DNA of 64,000 bases from AP-15 sp963790875 (GTDB lineage Bacteria; Pseudomonadota; Alphaproteobacteria; ATCC43930; CGMCC-115725): NCBI GenBank assembly GCA_963790875.1, contig CAWBQT010000016.1, positions 372,001 through 436,000 on the forward strand, given 5' to 3'. Within the stretch, counting starts at the first letter, position 1; every line of letters starts with the position of its first letter. This document shows, piece after piece, positions 33,774 through 42,591 of this stretch. The notes under the pieces were generated by a model. That model was not told the DNA's origin. It saw only the letters and a list, made by a program, of their open reading frames with translations, and did not search any database. The translations under genes were made by a program, and so were the position numbers.

Positions 33774-35132
33774 TTACCGGGCGGCGAGGGCGAAGATCCG
33801 CTTGATGTTCCAGGCCATGGTGACCAGGCTCCACTCGCCGCGGACTTTATCGAGCGCGCAGCAGGAATTGTCGAAGCAGACCGACTTGATTATGCGAGAC
33901 TGGCTCCGGGGTGCACTTGCGCGGCCGTAGAGCTTCTTGCCTTCGGGTGTCGCCAAGCGGTGCGCCATCGCTTCGAGCGGCGTCGGGTCCTGCGGTGGGG
34001 CGGTGCCGGAGCAAAGCGCTCGGCCAAGGGTGGGTTATGTGGCGCACGGCCGAGCGCCAGCAGCGGCTCGATCCCTGCCGCGGTGCAGGCTGTCACATTG
34101 GCGGCGCTGCAATAGCCATTGTCGCCGAGCATCGTTTGCGCCTGCCGAGATCCGCCGGCAAAGCCGCCAGCTTGCCAGCATCGGCGCGAGTTGCTGCTTG
34201 TCGTTCGCGGCTTGTACGACATCGCTGGCGACCACCACAGGCTGTCTGCCGTCACTACGGCTTGCGCGTTGTAGCATTGCTCGAACCCGCCGCCCGCCAC
34301 CGGCATGATCCGCGAGTTCTCGTCGGTCAGATTGATCTGATCGGTGGGGCCGGGCCCCGCAGCCGGCGGCGACGGCGGCCTGCCGCCGGGCTTCCTGCCG
34401 CTCGCCTTGGCTTGGCCTCGCGCGCCGCGACTTTGGCCTCATACCCGCCTGCTCACGGGCCAGCGCTCGCTGGCACGCGCCTCGATTTTGCTACGCGCCT
34501 CGGCCAGCTCTGCAGTCGTACTTCGCGTCGCTCCACTCCTCGGGGATCGACATCCCCCCGGCCTTCGCCGGGGCAGGCTTAGGAAGATCCGCCGTATCGG
34601 CCGCCTCGGCCTTGGCCATCAGCTCTCCCACCTCGGCCTTCAGCTGCGCCTCCAGCTTCCCAGCATGCTCATAAGAGAGCGCGCTATGCCGGCTCGCATT
34701 GGCGTGGATCTTGGTCCCGTCCAACGCACCGTGCCCAGACCGAGAACCCCCATCTCGCGGGCCACAACAACACCCTGACGAACAGCCCCTCGATCTCCGG
34801 CAAAAACCGCCGCCGGAACGTCGCGATCGTGTCGTGGTCCGGGTGGTCGTTTGCCGCGATGAAGCGAAACGCCACCGAATTGTACGTCGCCTGCTCCAGC
34901 TTTCGGCTCGAAAACACCCCCGTCGCATAGCCGTAAACCAACAGCCCCAGCAGCATCGCTGGGTGGTACGACGCCGAGCCCGACCCGCGATAGCTGCCGC
35001 TCACTCGTGCAGATCCAGACCGTCAATCACTTCCACCACAAAGCGCGCCAAATGTCGTTGCGGCAGCCACTCATCTACCGAGGGTGGCAACAGAAACCCC
35101 GTCTGCCGATCCACCTGGCGAAAATTGCTCAT
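33774..35132 (-). pseudogene. IS1182-family transposase, multiply frameshifted
   Basis: Pieces in several frames spell one DDE transposase: SNFRQVDRQTGFLLPPSVDE, then AMLLGLLVYGYATGVFSSRK, then ANDHPDHDTIATFRRRFLPE, then (another frame) ANASRHSALSYEHAGKLEAQ and, at the 3' end, VRGEWSLVTMAWNIKRIFAL. The order and lengths correspond to IS1182-type elements. At least four indels are present and the first catalytic-Asp region is split (LDGTKIHANASRHS is recovered only by joining frames). I could not identify terminal inverted repeats, so only the coding remnant is delimited. Inactive. Confidence 0.8.
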
Positions 35133-35575
35133 CCCCCACCCGCCCCTAGTACACATCCCCCACTCAAACCTACCACATTCTGGGTCGGTCACTAGCGAAG
35201 CTGCTAGGCGGCGCCTCGATCGGGGCGCCGTCTCGCTCTGTCAACAGGCGCCCGCCGGCCGCCTCGCGTCCCGCGCGCGAGAGGCCGATTCTTCAGCAAA
35301 ATGATATTTTATATCATTTCTCGTAGTGATATGTTGTATCATAAGTTGGGTTATCGGCTTCCGACCTCGCATGCTGCTCTTTCTGTCTCCCGCCGTCTAC
35401 CGCTCCGCGCCACGACGGGTGCCGCCGGTGTTCGGGCCGCCTGCGAGCGTGTGTCCGACCATCCGCCTTTATCGCCTCCATTGCCGAGCGCCGCCGCCGG
35501 CGTGAGAGCGGCTCCGCGCACCTGACCGAATGCTGCGGTCACGGCCGCGGCGCACCCCCCGACACGAGGGACTCG
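35133..35575. other. Regulatory intergenic region upstream of the TonB receptor
   Basis: About 440 bases between the dead transposase and the receptor gene. The part 35298-35342 is strikingly AT-rich and contains two palindromes (listed separately). The rest (35345-35575) is GC-rich with no supported gene; it would be the receptor's leader if transcription begins near the palindromes. Confidence 0.5.
35299..35341 (+). promoter_or_regulatory. Two tandem TGATAT-type palindromes, candidate operators
   Basis: The first is perfect: AAATGATAT, 3-base centre, ATATCATTT (35299-35319). The second is TGATA-5 bases-TATCA (35327-35341). Centres are 25 bases apart, in an AT island within GC-rich DNA, ~235 bases before the TonB receptor ATG. 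Arrangement and sequence resemble Fur-superfamily or other metal-repressor boxes; the regulator is not identified. Confidence 0.55.
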
Positions 35576-37849
35576 ATGGTGAACCGCATTCGCACGGCCG
35601 CACGGCGTGCGCCCGTTTTGCTGCTCTTCGGACCGATGACGGCACTCGCTGCCGGCGCCACGGTGGACCCCGCTGGCGAGCCGCAGCTCGTATCGGGCTT
35701 GCCGTCGGAGGTGGCGCAGGCGACGTCAGGGGCACCGCCGCCGCCCGCCGCCCCATCCGGAGCCGCGTCGCCGGCAACTTCCGGCTCGCTAAACCTCAAT
35801 CTCGAAGTTGTCGCCCAGGCGCTCAACGAGGCGCGCATCAACATCGAGCCGAGCACCGGCGCCTCGACCTATACGCTGACACAAAGCGCCATCCAGAACC
35901 TGCCTGGTGGGCAAAACACGCCGATCGACAACGCCATCCTGCAAATGCCCGGCGTCGACCAGGACAACCTCGCCAATGGCGGGCTACACATCCGCAACGA
36001 ACACTTGAATGTCCAATATCGCATCGACGGCGTCATCATCCCGGACGTGGTCAGCTTCTTTGGGCAGGATCTGAGCCTGCGCTTTGTCGATTCGATGACG
36101 TTGATCACCGGCGCCCTGCCGGCGGAGTACGGTCTGCGGACCGCTGGGATCATCGATATTCAAAGCAAGAGCGGCCTCTTCCAGCCTGGCGGCTCGGTCG
36201 AGATGAATGGCGGCAGCTACGCCACCGTCAATCCGAGTTTTGAGGCAGGCGGCTCGGTCGGCAACTACAACTATTTCATCACCGGCAGCTACCTGCAAAG
36301 CAACAACGGCATCAACGACGTCACGTCAGCCTACAATCAGATCCATGACTTTACGCAGCAGACGCACGACTTTGCCTATATCGACAAGATCCTCGACCCG
36401 AACAACCGGGTCAGCGTCATGTTCGGCGAGTTCAACGGTTTGTTTCAAATACCCGACAACCCGGGGCAGGCCACTTTTCCCGGCATTACCGCGATCAACG
36501 GCAAGCCGATTTCCGCGTACAACTCGGCCAACCTCGATGAGCTGCAGATCGAAGGCAGCCAGTTCGGCGCGGTCTCGTTTCTCCACTCGCTGGGCCCTCT
36601 CGATTTCCAGGTCTCGCTAATCTCGAAATACAGTTTTCTGCAGTACTTTCCAGATACGGGGTTGGGCGATCTGGCCTTCAACGGCATCAGCGAGGATGCG
36701 GCGCGGACCAGCTGGGCCAACGACCTGCAGGCCGAGGGAACCTATCGGCTAGACCCGTTCCACACCCTGCGCGGCGGCATTTTTGTCGGCGAAGAAAATG
36801 TGACGTCGACGACAGATTCGGACGTCCTCGCGCAGACCCGGATCAGCAGCTCCGGCACCCCGATTTACGCGACGGCAACGACGCCTATCAACTCCAGCAG
36901 CGCAAAGACGAGTTTCACCTACAGCGCCTATCTGCAAGACGAATGGAAAGCCACGCCTAAGGTTACCGTCAACTACGGCGCCCGTTTCGATGTCGTCAAC
37001 GGCTATACCCAGGGTAGCCAGCTCAGCCCGCGCATCAGCACCGTGTGGCAGGCGACGCCGAGGACCACGTTTCATGTCGGCTATGCCCGTTACTTCACGC
37101 CGCCGCCACAGGAGCTCGTCTCGACCGAGAATGTCGCGCTCTATGCAGACACCAGCGGTGCACCCGCGAGCACGGAAAATTCGCCGATGAAGAATGAGAG
37201 CGCCGACTATTTCGACGCAGGCGTAACCCAGCAGCACGTGATTCCGGGCCTGACCGTCGGCGTCGACCTCTACTACAAATACGCCAATAACCTGATCGAC
37301 GAGAGTCAATTCGGCGCGCCGATCGTTCTGACGCCCTTCAACTACGCGATCGGCATCAATAAAGGCGTCGAGTTAACGACCGAGTATAACATGGGGAATT
37401 TTAGCTTCTATGGCAATCTGGCCATCGCGAATCAATTGGCAAAGGGCATCGATTCGGCCCAGTTCAACTTCACCCCGGAGCAACTCTTGTCGGCCGACAG
37501 CAGTTTCGTCAATACCGATCACAGCCAGCTGAAAACCGCCTCTGCTGGCGCGGCCTATCTATGGCACGGGACAAAGTTCACTGCCGACATGGTCGCGGGC
37601 TCCGGCCTGCGCACGGTGCCGGCCAACGACCTCCAGTACAACGGTGAAACCGTGCCGTCCTACCAGCAGATCAACCTCGGCATATCGCACGTCTTTCCGG
37701 CCTATGGCGGTCCAATCACCGTACGCCTTGCCCTAATCAACCTGCTCGACAGGATCTATCTGCTGCGCAGCATGACCGGCGTCGGCGAATTTTCCAACCA
37801 GTATGGACCGCGACGCACTCTCTATCTCGCGCTCAAGAAGCAGTTTTGA
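35576..37849 (+). CDS. TonB-dependent outer-membrane receptor
   Basis: 757 residues, ATG 35576 with GAGGG 5 bases upstream. The signal peptide ends around LAAGATVDPAG. A Pro/Ala linker precedes the plug domain: LTQSAIQNLPGGQNTPIDNA, ILQMPGVDQDNLANGGLHIR, VQYRIDGVIIPDVVSFFGQD and AEYGLRTAGIIDIQSKSG. The 22-strand barrel follows (~residues 210-757) and ends in Phe (YLALKKQF), as required for outer-membrane insertion. The plug lacks a recognisable N-terminal signalling domain. The ligand is not evident; the adjacent copper genes make a copper or metallophore substrate plausible, but this is inference. The AT-rich palindromes upstream suggest metal-dependent control. Confidence 0.9.
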   Translation: MVNRIRTAARRAPVLLLFGPMTALAAGATVDPAGEPQLVSGLPSEVAQATSGAPPPPAAPSGAASPATSGSLNLNLEVVAQALNEARINIEPSTGASTYTLTQSAIQNLPGGQNTPIDNAILQMPGVDQDNLANGGLHIRNEHLNVQYRIDGVIIPDVVSFFGQDLSLRFVDSMTLITGALPAEYGLRTAGIIDIQSKSGLFQPGGSVEMNGGSYATVNPSFEAGGSVGNYNYFITGSYLQSNNGINDVTSAYNQIHDFTQQTHDFAYIDKILDPNNRVSVMFGEFNGLFQIPDNPGQATFPGITAINGKPISAYNSANLDELQIEGSQFGAVSFLHSLGPLDFQVSLISKYSFLQYFPDTGLGDLAFNGISEDAARTSWANDLQAEGTYRLDPFHTLRGGIFVGEENVTSTTDSDVLAQTRISSSGTPIYATATTPINSSSAKTSFTYSAYLQDEWKATPKVTVNYGARFDVVNGYTQGSQLSPRISTVWQATPRTTFHVGYARYFTPPPQELVSTENVALYADTSGAPASTENSPMKNESADYFDAGVTQQHVIPGLTVGVDLYYKYANNLIDESQFGAPIVLTPFNYAIGINKGVELTTEYNMGNFSFYGNLAIANQLAKGIDSAQFNFTPEQLLSADSSFVNTDHSQLKTASAGAAYLWHGTKFTADMVAGSGLRTVPANDLQYNGETVPSYQQINLGISHVFPAYGGPITVRLALINLLDRIYLLRSMTGVGEFSNQYGPRRTLYLALKKQF

Positions 37850-37872
37850 GGTAGCGGAGCGCGAACAGCCTG

Positions 37873-37945
37873 GTGTCGTGATTTCGAAGTTCGCGCCATT
37901 TCCGATATCACGTTCCGGAGGCGAACTTCGAAATCAAAACGACAC
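37873..37945. repeat. Palindromic element, left of IS701 copy 1
   Basis: A 22-base inverted repeat: GTGTCGTGATTTCGAAGTTC(GC) at 37873-37894 pairs with 37921-37945 apart from a 3-base insertion, around a 26-base loop containing CGATATC. It starts 23 bases after the TonB receptor stop and may act as its terminator, but a related element lies on the other side of the IS. Confidence 0.65.
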
Positions 37946-37956
37946 TAGTGAAGATC

Positions 37957-39602
37957 AACAAGTATAGCTGTAGTGTATTTAGGATTTACATCTTTGCAGG
38001 CTGATGCGCGGAAGGGGTCGCGATACGCGGTTGATCGCGGTATCGCGATCGGATCGCCCCGCGTCGTCGTTCGTGTCGCTGGTTGATACGGCGCACCAAG
38101 GCATCGCGGCCTTCGGCTTTGCGCGGCAGGATCTCGCTGAGGATCTCAACAATGTCGCGCGACGTCAGCAGATCGATTTCCGCATGATGCGCGGCGCGGC
38201 GCTCGGCGATAAACAGCATCGCCAACAGGACCATGGTCACATGGTGGTGCCACGCCCGCCAGCCGAGTGCCTGATAGTCGGCCAGACCGCACTCGCTCTT
38301 GGCGTCCTCAAAGACCCGCTCGACCCAATAGCGCTGCCCTTGCATCTGGGCCAGGCGCAAAACCGGCGTATCGGCCGGGGCGTTGCTCAGAGTGTATTTG
38401 ATCGTGCCGGGCGATCCCACCTCGCGGCGCACGATCAGGTGCCAGGACCGCGGGTTGGCTTCCTCGCCGTCCCACACCCAGATCCGCCGACAGGCGATAT
38501 CCACCCGCAACGGACCCCTGGTACTGTCGCGCAACGTCAAGCGTTGCCAATCTTCGGCGCGAAAGCTTTGTGCCACCTGCTCCGCCGTGTCGGCATGCGA
38601 CGAGGCCTGCCGTTTCGTCGCCGGCCGCCCCTGTCCTGGCCGTCGGGTCGGCAAGCCAATCTCGGGCCGTTGCGTCCACACCGATTGCGTGCGCGGCACA
38701 TCGGCAACAAACCCCACCGCGGCATCATCCAGCGCGCGCAGAAAGGCCGGTTCCTTGCCATAACCGGCATCGACGCCGACCCACTGGAAACGCACCCCGC
38801 GAGCCCGCGCTGTCCGCACCAGATCCAGGGCCTGCTCGCTCTTCGACCTCAGTTGCCGCGCGGCCGGCGGAACCCCGGCCCGCGCGCACCGCGCCTCATC
38901 CTCGACCCACTGGCGAGGCAGATACAGCCGCATATCGATCGGCACATTCTGTTGCCCATCCGACAAGACGGCGAATACCGCCACCTGACAGTTGTCGACC
39001 TTGCCCAGCCGCCCCGACCACTGACGGGCAACCCCAACCGAACGCTCGCCCTTTTTGAGGAAGCTGGTTTCGTCGATGATCAGACAACTTCCCGGCTTGC
39101 CGCCGACCAGCCTGTCCGCATCGCAGGAGAGCTGCACCAGCACCGCTTCGTGGTCCCACGGCGAGTTGCTGATGAAATGCTGAAACCGTTGCGGGCACGC
39201 CGCCTCGACCACCGCCCCCATCCCTTCAAACGTACACTCGCTGGCCTGCGCCAGACCTTGCAGGTAACGTTCCGCCACCGCCGAATTGTCGCGTGCCCGG
39301 GTAGCAAAGAAACGCCGGTACCGATCGGCAAAAGCCCCAAAGGCTCCGGCGATCCGCTCCACCAGTGATCCGGAAACTATCCTTCACAAATACAGAGACA
39401 TGACGACCCGCTGTTTGCATCGCGCCGCCTCACTTCCTTACCTCTTGTCGTCGCCAAGGCCATATCCAAACAGCCGTCTTGTCAACCACAACGCTCCGTG
39501 CCGCTCCGCAGTTCGCCCTCGCCCAAACTCCAGCCGCCTCGCGCCCGTCAGAGCGCCAAATTTCTTCGCACAAGCGGCCCAGCCGAATGTGACTTTTTCA
39601 AA
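37957..39602 (-). mobile_element. IS701-family insertion sequence, copy 1 (left end damaged)
   Basis: Nearly identical to the element at 45372-47032 over the transposase gene and the right end (GTGACTTTTTCAAA). On the left, homology begins around 37957; the terminal ~14 bases seen in copy 2 (TTTGACAGAGTCAC) are replaced here, so this copy has lost one inverted repeat and no matching 4-base target duplication is visible. It is probably not mobile alone. Confidence 0.85.
37986..39362 (-). CDS. IS701-family transposase, copy 1
   Basis: 458 residues. DDE catalytic residues are visible in SCLIIDETSFLKKGERSVGV (first Asp), QWVGVDAGYGKEPAFL (second Asp) and RYWVERVFEDAKSECGLADY (Glu with the Y-(2)-R-(3)-E-(6)-K-like spacing of IS4-superfamily enzymes). 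Compared with copy 2 it differs at only a handful of residues (for example VLVQLS versus VLAQLS, and AVGFVADV versus AEGFVTDV). The frame is intact, so it can supply transposase in trans to copy 2. A long plus-strand frame over the same bases is a shadow. Confidence 0.93.
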   Translation of the reverse strand: MERIAGAFGAFADRYRRFFATRARDNSAVAERYLQGLAQASECTFEGMGAVVEAACPQRFQHFISNSPWDHEAVLVQLSCDADRLVGGKPGSCLIIDETSFLKKGERSVGVARQWSGRLGKVDNCQVAVFAVLSDGQQNVPIDMRLYLPRQWVEDEARCARAGVPPAARQLRSKSEQALDLVRTARARGVRFQWVGVDAGYGKEPAFLRALDDAAVGFVADVPRTQSVWTQRPEIGLPTRRPGQGRPATKRQASSHADTAEQVAQSFRAEDWQRLTLRDSTRGPLRVDIACRRIWVWDGEEANPRSWHLIVRREVGSPGTIKYTLSNAPADTPVLRLAQMQGQRYWVERVFEDAKSECGLADYQALGWRAWHHHVTMVLLAMLFIAERRAAHHAEIDLLTSRDIVEILSEILPRKAEGRDALVRRINQRHERRRGAIRSRYRDQPRIATPSAHQPAKM

Positions 39603-39609
39603 TAGCTCT

Positions 39610-39664
39610 CGATCCCGAAATTCGCGCAAAACCCGATATCGAGCTCGTGCGAATTTCGGGATCG
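39610..39664. repeat. Palindromic element, right of IS701 copy 1
   Basis: Perfect 16-base arms (CGATCCCGAAATTCGC at 39610-39625; GCGAATTTCGGGATCG at 39649-39664) around a 23-base loop that again contains CGATATC. Both this and the left element run into GACACTAGT. They look like two members of one palindromic repeat family flanking the IS. Confidence 0.65.
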
Positions 39665-39673
39665 GGACACTAG

Positions 39674-41674
39674 TCAATGGGGCGTGGTCAGCGTGCCTGG
39701 CATCCTCGGCGCCGCGGCTGGGAAGCGGGCGGCGCGAGCGGCAGCGGCGACGAATATCGCTGGGTCGGGGAAACCGGCTGGCCCGCCCAGCGTCCAGCGG
39801 GCCCGCACATTGCCGGCGCCATCGAGCAGCAACGCGTTCGACCCATCCTTCGCAATGGGGCCGAAGAGCCGGAGGCTCGCCGCGACATCGGCTGCGACCT
39901 CGACGACGAAGGGCAGGGCGGCCGCCGCCGCGGGCGTCGTCGCGGTCTCTCCGAGATCGACCGCGATGACGGCGAGATCGGCCGCGGCGAGCTGCGGCCC
40001 TGCCGCCGCGAGCCGTGCGAGAGCCGCCGTCGGCGCCGGCGGTGCGAAGAGGATCAGCAGCACTGGTCCGCGCTCGAGCAGGGCGGCGAGCGTTTGCTGC
40101 CTGCCTTTCCTCTCGAACGCGAAATCCGGGACCCGGAAGGCGGTATCGTCCGAGACCGTCGAGCCGAGCCGGTGAGACTGCACGCCGGCGGCGCGGGCCC
40201 GGATGAAATTGATCACATCCCAGCGTTGATCGGGGTCCATGGTCGCGGCGAAGCCCGGCATGACGCCGTTGGCGAGGCCCTTGCTGATCCACCAGAAGAG
40301 GTCGCCCGGTCGGTCGGCTAAGAGACGCGGCGTCGTCAGGTCGGTCGGACGGATAGGCAGGCCGGCGGCTGACGGGCCGACGCCTTGGCCGCCGGCGCCA
40401 TGGCACAACGCACAGTTCTCGGCATAGAGCGGCAAGCCGCGGGCGACCGAAGGAGCCGCATAAGGCTCGGCCGGCGCGTAGAAGCTCGTCGGATAGGCCG
40501 GCGCGAACGCCGAGCGCAGCATCAAAGCGCCGAGTGCGGGACAGAGGAGGACGCCGACGAGCGGCGGTATGGCGCGGCGGTAATGGCCGGCGGCGACGAG
40601 GATTACGAGGACGACCAGGCAAATGCCGAACAGCAGCGCCAGCGCGCCGAGCAGGATCGTCGCCCGCCCGCTCAGTTCGGCGAGATCGATACGGAACGGC
40701 AGCGGCCAACCGGGCTCGGTGTGCAATCCCGGCGGCAGGATGCCGAGCACCCCGACAATGGCCAAAACCGCGATCCCGCAGCCCGCCTCGAGATAGGCGT
40801 TGCGGTGCAACTGCCGGAGCGTCAGGCCGGTCGTCGCAGCCGGCCGCTCGCCGAGGCGCGGGGTCAGGCGAAACAGGTTGACCGCCGCGATCAGCACCAT
40901 GACCAGAAAGATCGCGATCTTGGCGAGAAGCAGACGGCCGTATTCGGTGCCGAGCAGGGCCGGGACGGTGCCGGCGAGAAACCAGGTATTGACGAGGCCG
41001 GCGGCAAACAATACCGCGACGCTCGTTACAGCCATCGCCGAGAAACGGCGGGTCACGGCGCGCGCGATGGCCGTCCAGCCGGCGCCGCCGATGCGCCGCG
41101 CCTCCGCCAGCAGCATCGCGAGCGGCGGCAAGGTGCCGAGCCAGACGCCGGCGGCGAGCAGATGCAGGATGTCGGCGCTCAGGTGCAAATCGCCGGGCGT
41201 GCCCGGCGTCGAGGCACCATGCCCGGCCCAGGCGAGGGTCGCGAGCAGCGGTGCAGCGACGGCGAAGGCCAGCCAGGCGGCGACGCCGGAAGCCCAGTTG
41301 CGCTCGCGGGACTGGGCGACGAAGCAGCAGCCGAGCAGCGCCGCAAGAGCGAGGCGCAGCAGCCAGACCCGGCCAAACCGGGTCTGGGTCAACACCGTCA
41401 TCCAGAGCCCGTGCGCCAGCACGTCCGCCATCGGCTCGCCGCTCATCGTCGACGAATCGGCGGCGAGCCAAGCTGCACCTGAAACGAGCGCCAGCAGCAG
41501 GGCCGCCCAGCCCAGCAAAGCGAAAATCGCGCGCAGGCGCAGCGCGGCGGCCGGATCGGTTGCGGCGCGGCGGAAGGCGGGTCCGGCAACCAGGCATTCG
41601 AAGGCGCCGAGCCCGGCGAGCGACACGGCCGAAGCAAACTGCAGGATGCGTGCCGCGATCAGCAGGTTGTCCAT
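39674..41674 (-). CDS. CopD-cytochrome c-thioredoxin-fold fusion protein
   Basis: 666 residues from ATG 41674. Residues ~1-300 are a CopD-type copper-transport membrane domain (LLIAARILQFASAVSLAGLG; HLSADILHLLAAGVWLGTLP with the paired His). Several more helices follow to ~residue 400. Then comes a cytochrome c domain with LYAENCALCHGAGGQGVGPS (CxxCH) and a later PGFAATMDPDQRWDVINFIR. The last ~140 residues have a thioredoxin/SCO-like fold (LERGPVLLILFAPPAPTAAL, LLDGAGNVRARWTLGGPAGF), but the CxxC site is replaced by APPAP, so it cannot be redox-active by that motif. Last gene of the copC/pcuAC operon. It probably moves or handles copper across the inner membrane. The three-domain arrangement is uncommon. 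Confidence 0.85.
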   Translation of the reverse strand: MDNLLIAARILQFASAVSLAGLGAFECLVAGPAFRRAATDPAAALRLRAIFALLGWAALLLALVSGAAWLAADSSTMSGEPMADVLAHGLWMTVLTQTRFGRVWLLRLALAALLGCCFVAQSRERNWASGVAAWLAFAVAAPLLATLAWAGHGASTPGTPGDLHLSADILHLLAAGVWLGTLPPLAMLLAEARRIGGAGWTAIARAVTRRFSAMAVTSVAVLFAAGLVNTWFLAGTVPALLGTEYGRLLLAKIAIFLVMVLIAAVNLFRLTPRLGERPAATTGLTLRQLHRNAYLEAGCGIAVLAIVGVLGILPPGLHTEPGWPLPFRIDLAELSGRATILLGALALLFGICLVVLVILVAAGHYRRAIPPLVGVLLCPALGALMLRSAFAPAYPTSFYAPAEPYAAPSVARGLPLYAENCALCHGAGGQGVGPSAAGLPIRPTDLTTPRLLADRPGDLFWWISKGLANGVMPGFAATMDPDQRWDVINFIRARAAGVQSHRLGSTVSDDTAFRVPDFAFERKGRQQTLAALLERGPVLLILFAPPAPTAALARLAAAGPQLAAADLAVIAVDLGETATTPAAAAALPFVVEVAADVAASLRLFGPIAKDGSNALLLDGAGNVRARWTLGGPAGFPDPAIFVAAAARAARFPAAAPRMPGTLTTPH

Positions 41675-42049
41675 CGCCCACTCATTGGCGCCGTTTCCGA
41701 TCAACGAGGTGCAGCGCAACGATCCCACTCTGTCGTTGAGCCCGCATCACCCCCGCCCCGGTCCGTCCCCTACGGTATTCACGGCTCATGGCGTGGCTGC
41801 CCCTCATCCCGGCCCTCTTGGCGCATCGGAAGATGCGCCACCCGGCAGGCGCGCGCACGCGCGCGCCGAGAGGGGCAAGCGGGGCGAGGGAGGGGCCCGA
41901 GCCAAATGGCGCGGGAGGGTGAGGGGCCCACAGCGACCGCTGCTCGAACTCGTAACCCTGTTCAGCGCCCCGAGCCGTGCGGGTGGCGTCGGCGGAACGC
42001 GGCGGGACACCGGGCGTGCTGCCCCGTTGCGAGAGCCCGGAAGCCGTCG
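41675..42049. other. Intergenic region with repeat-like sequence
   Basis: 375 bases between PCuAC and the CopD fusion. It holds a perfect hairpin (41819-41840), an alternating GC tract (about 41849-41867) and a long CCCCTC/GAGGGGC-rich segment. The composition resembles dispersed intergenic repeats of GC-rich alphaproteobacteria. No gene. Confidence 0.5.
41819..41840. repeat. Perfect intergenic hairpin
   Basis: TGGCGCATC, loop GGAA, GATGCGCCA: 9-base perfect stem between pcuAC and the CopD fusion. It could attenuate or process the operon transcript, or be part of a dispersed repeat. Confidence 0.55.
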
Positions 42050-42505
42050 CTACATCTTCATGCCGCCCATCGACCCGCCCATCGAGCCGACTTTCATCAC
42101 CGGGACCGTGACCGTGAGGCTGCCGGCTTTTGCGAAAGTGAGCGTGAGCGGGAAGCGCTGGCCGGCCTTCAGCGGGTGTTTGAGGCCGGTCAGCATCAGA
42201 TGCATGCCGTCCGGCTGGAGCACGGTTTGTCCATGCGCCTTCAATTCGATCGCCGCCAGCGGGCGCATGCTCATAACCCCGTTATTGTTGACCGAGATGT
42301 GCAGTTGCGCCTGGGCGGCGACCGGGGTCGCCGCGGCGACGAGCCGGTCATCGATCGTACCGGTATTTTTGAGCGTCATGTAAACAACGCCGACTTGGCC
42401 GATCGAAGCCCGCGCCCAAGGGTGATCGACCGCGATGGTCGCCGTCTGGGCGGCGGCTACCGTGAACAAACAGGACGTAATCAGAAGCATGAGCATTCTG
42501 GTCAT
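42050..42505 (-). CDS. PCuAC-family periplasmic copper chaperone
   Basis: 151 residues. The signal peptide (MTRMLMLLITSCLFTVAAAQ) is cut before TATIAVDHPWARAS, the usual mature start. The copper site follows the PCuAC pattern H(M)x10Mx21HxM: LHISVNNNGVMSMRPLAAIE supplies His and Met, and QPDGMHLMLTGLKHPL the second His/Met pair. The C-terminus has an extra Met/Gly tail (GSMGGSMGGMKM), which could bind additional Cu(I). PCuAC proteins deliver copper to cytochrome oxidase CuA/CuB sites or other periplasmic acceptors. The gene lies between copC and the CopD fusion on the same strand. Confidence 0.92.
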   Translation of the reverse strand: MTRMLMLLITSCLFTVAAAQTATIAVDHPWARASIGQVGVVYMTLKNTGTIDDRLVAAATPVAAQAQLHISVNNNGVMSMRPLAAIELKAHGQTVLQPDGMHLMLTGLKHPLKAGQRFPLTLTFAKAGSLTVTVPVMKVGSMGGSMGGMKM

Positions 42506-42591
42506 CTGAGCCCTCGATTTCGAGCGTTCGACGGCGACCGGGTGTCCGATCGCCTCCTACGGATGCGGTAATTGCAAAAAGCGCCGACGCC

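Noticed and set aside
38004..39368. 454-codon plus-strand frames inside both IS701 elements
   Set aside because: Antisense shadows of the transposase; their conservation between copies only reflects DNA identity of the IS.
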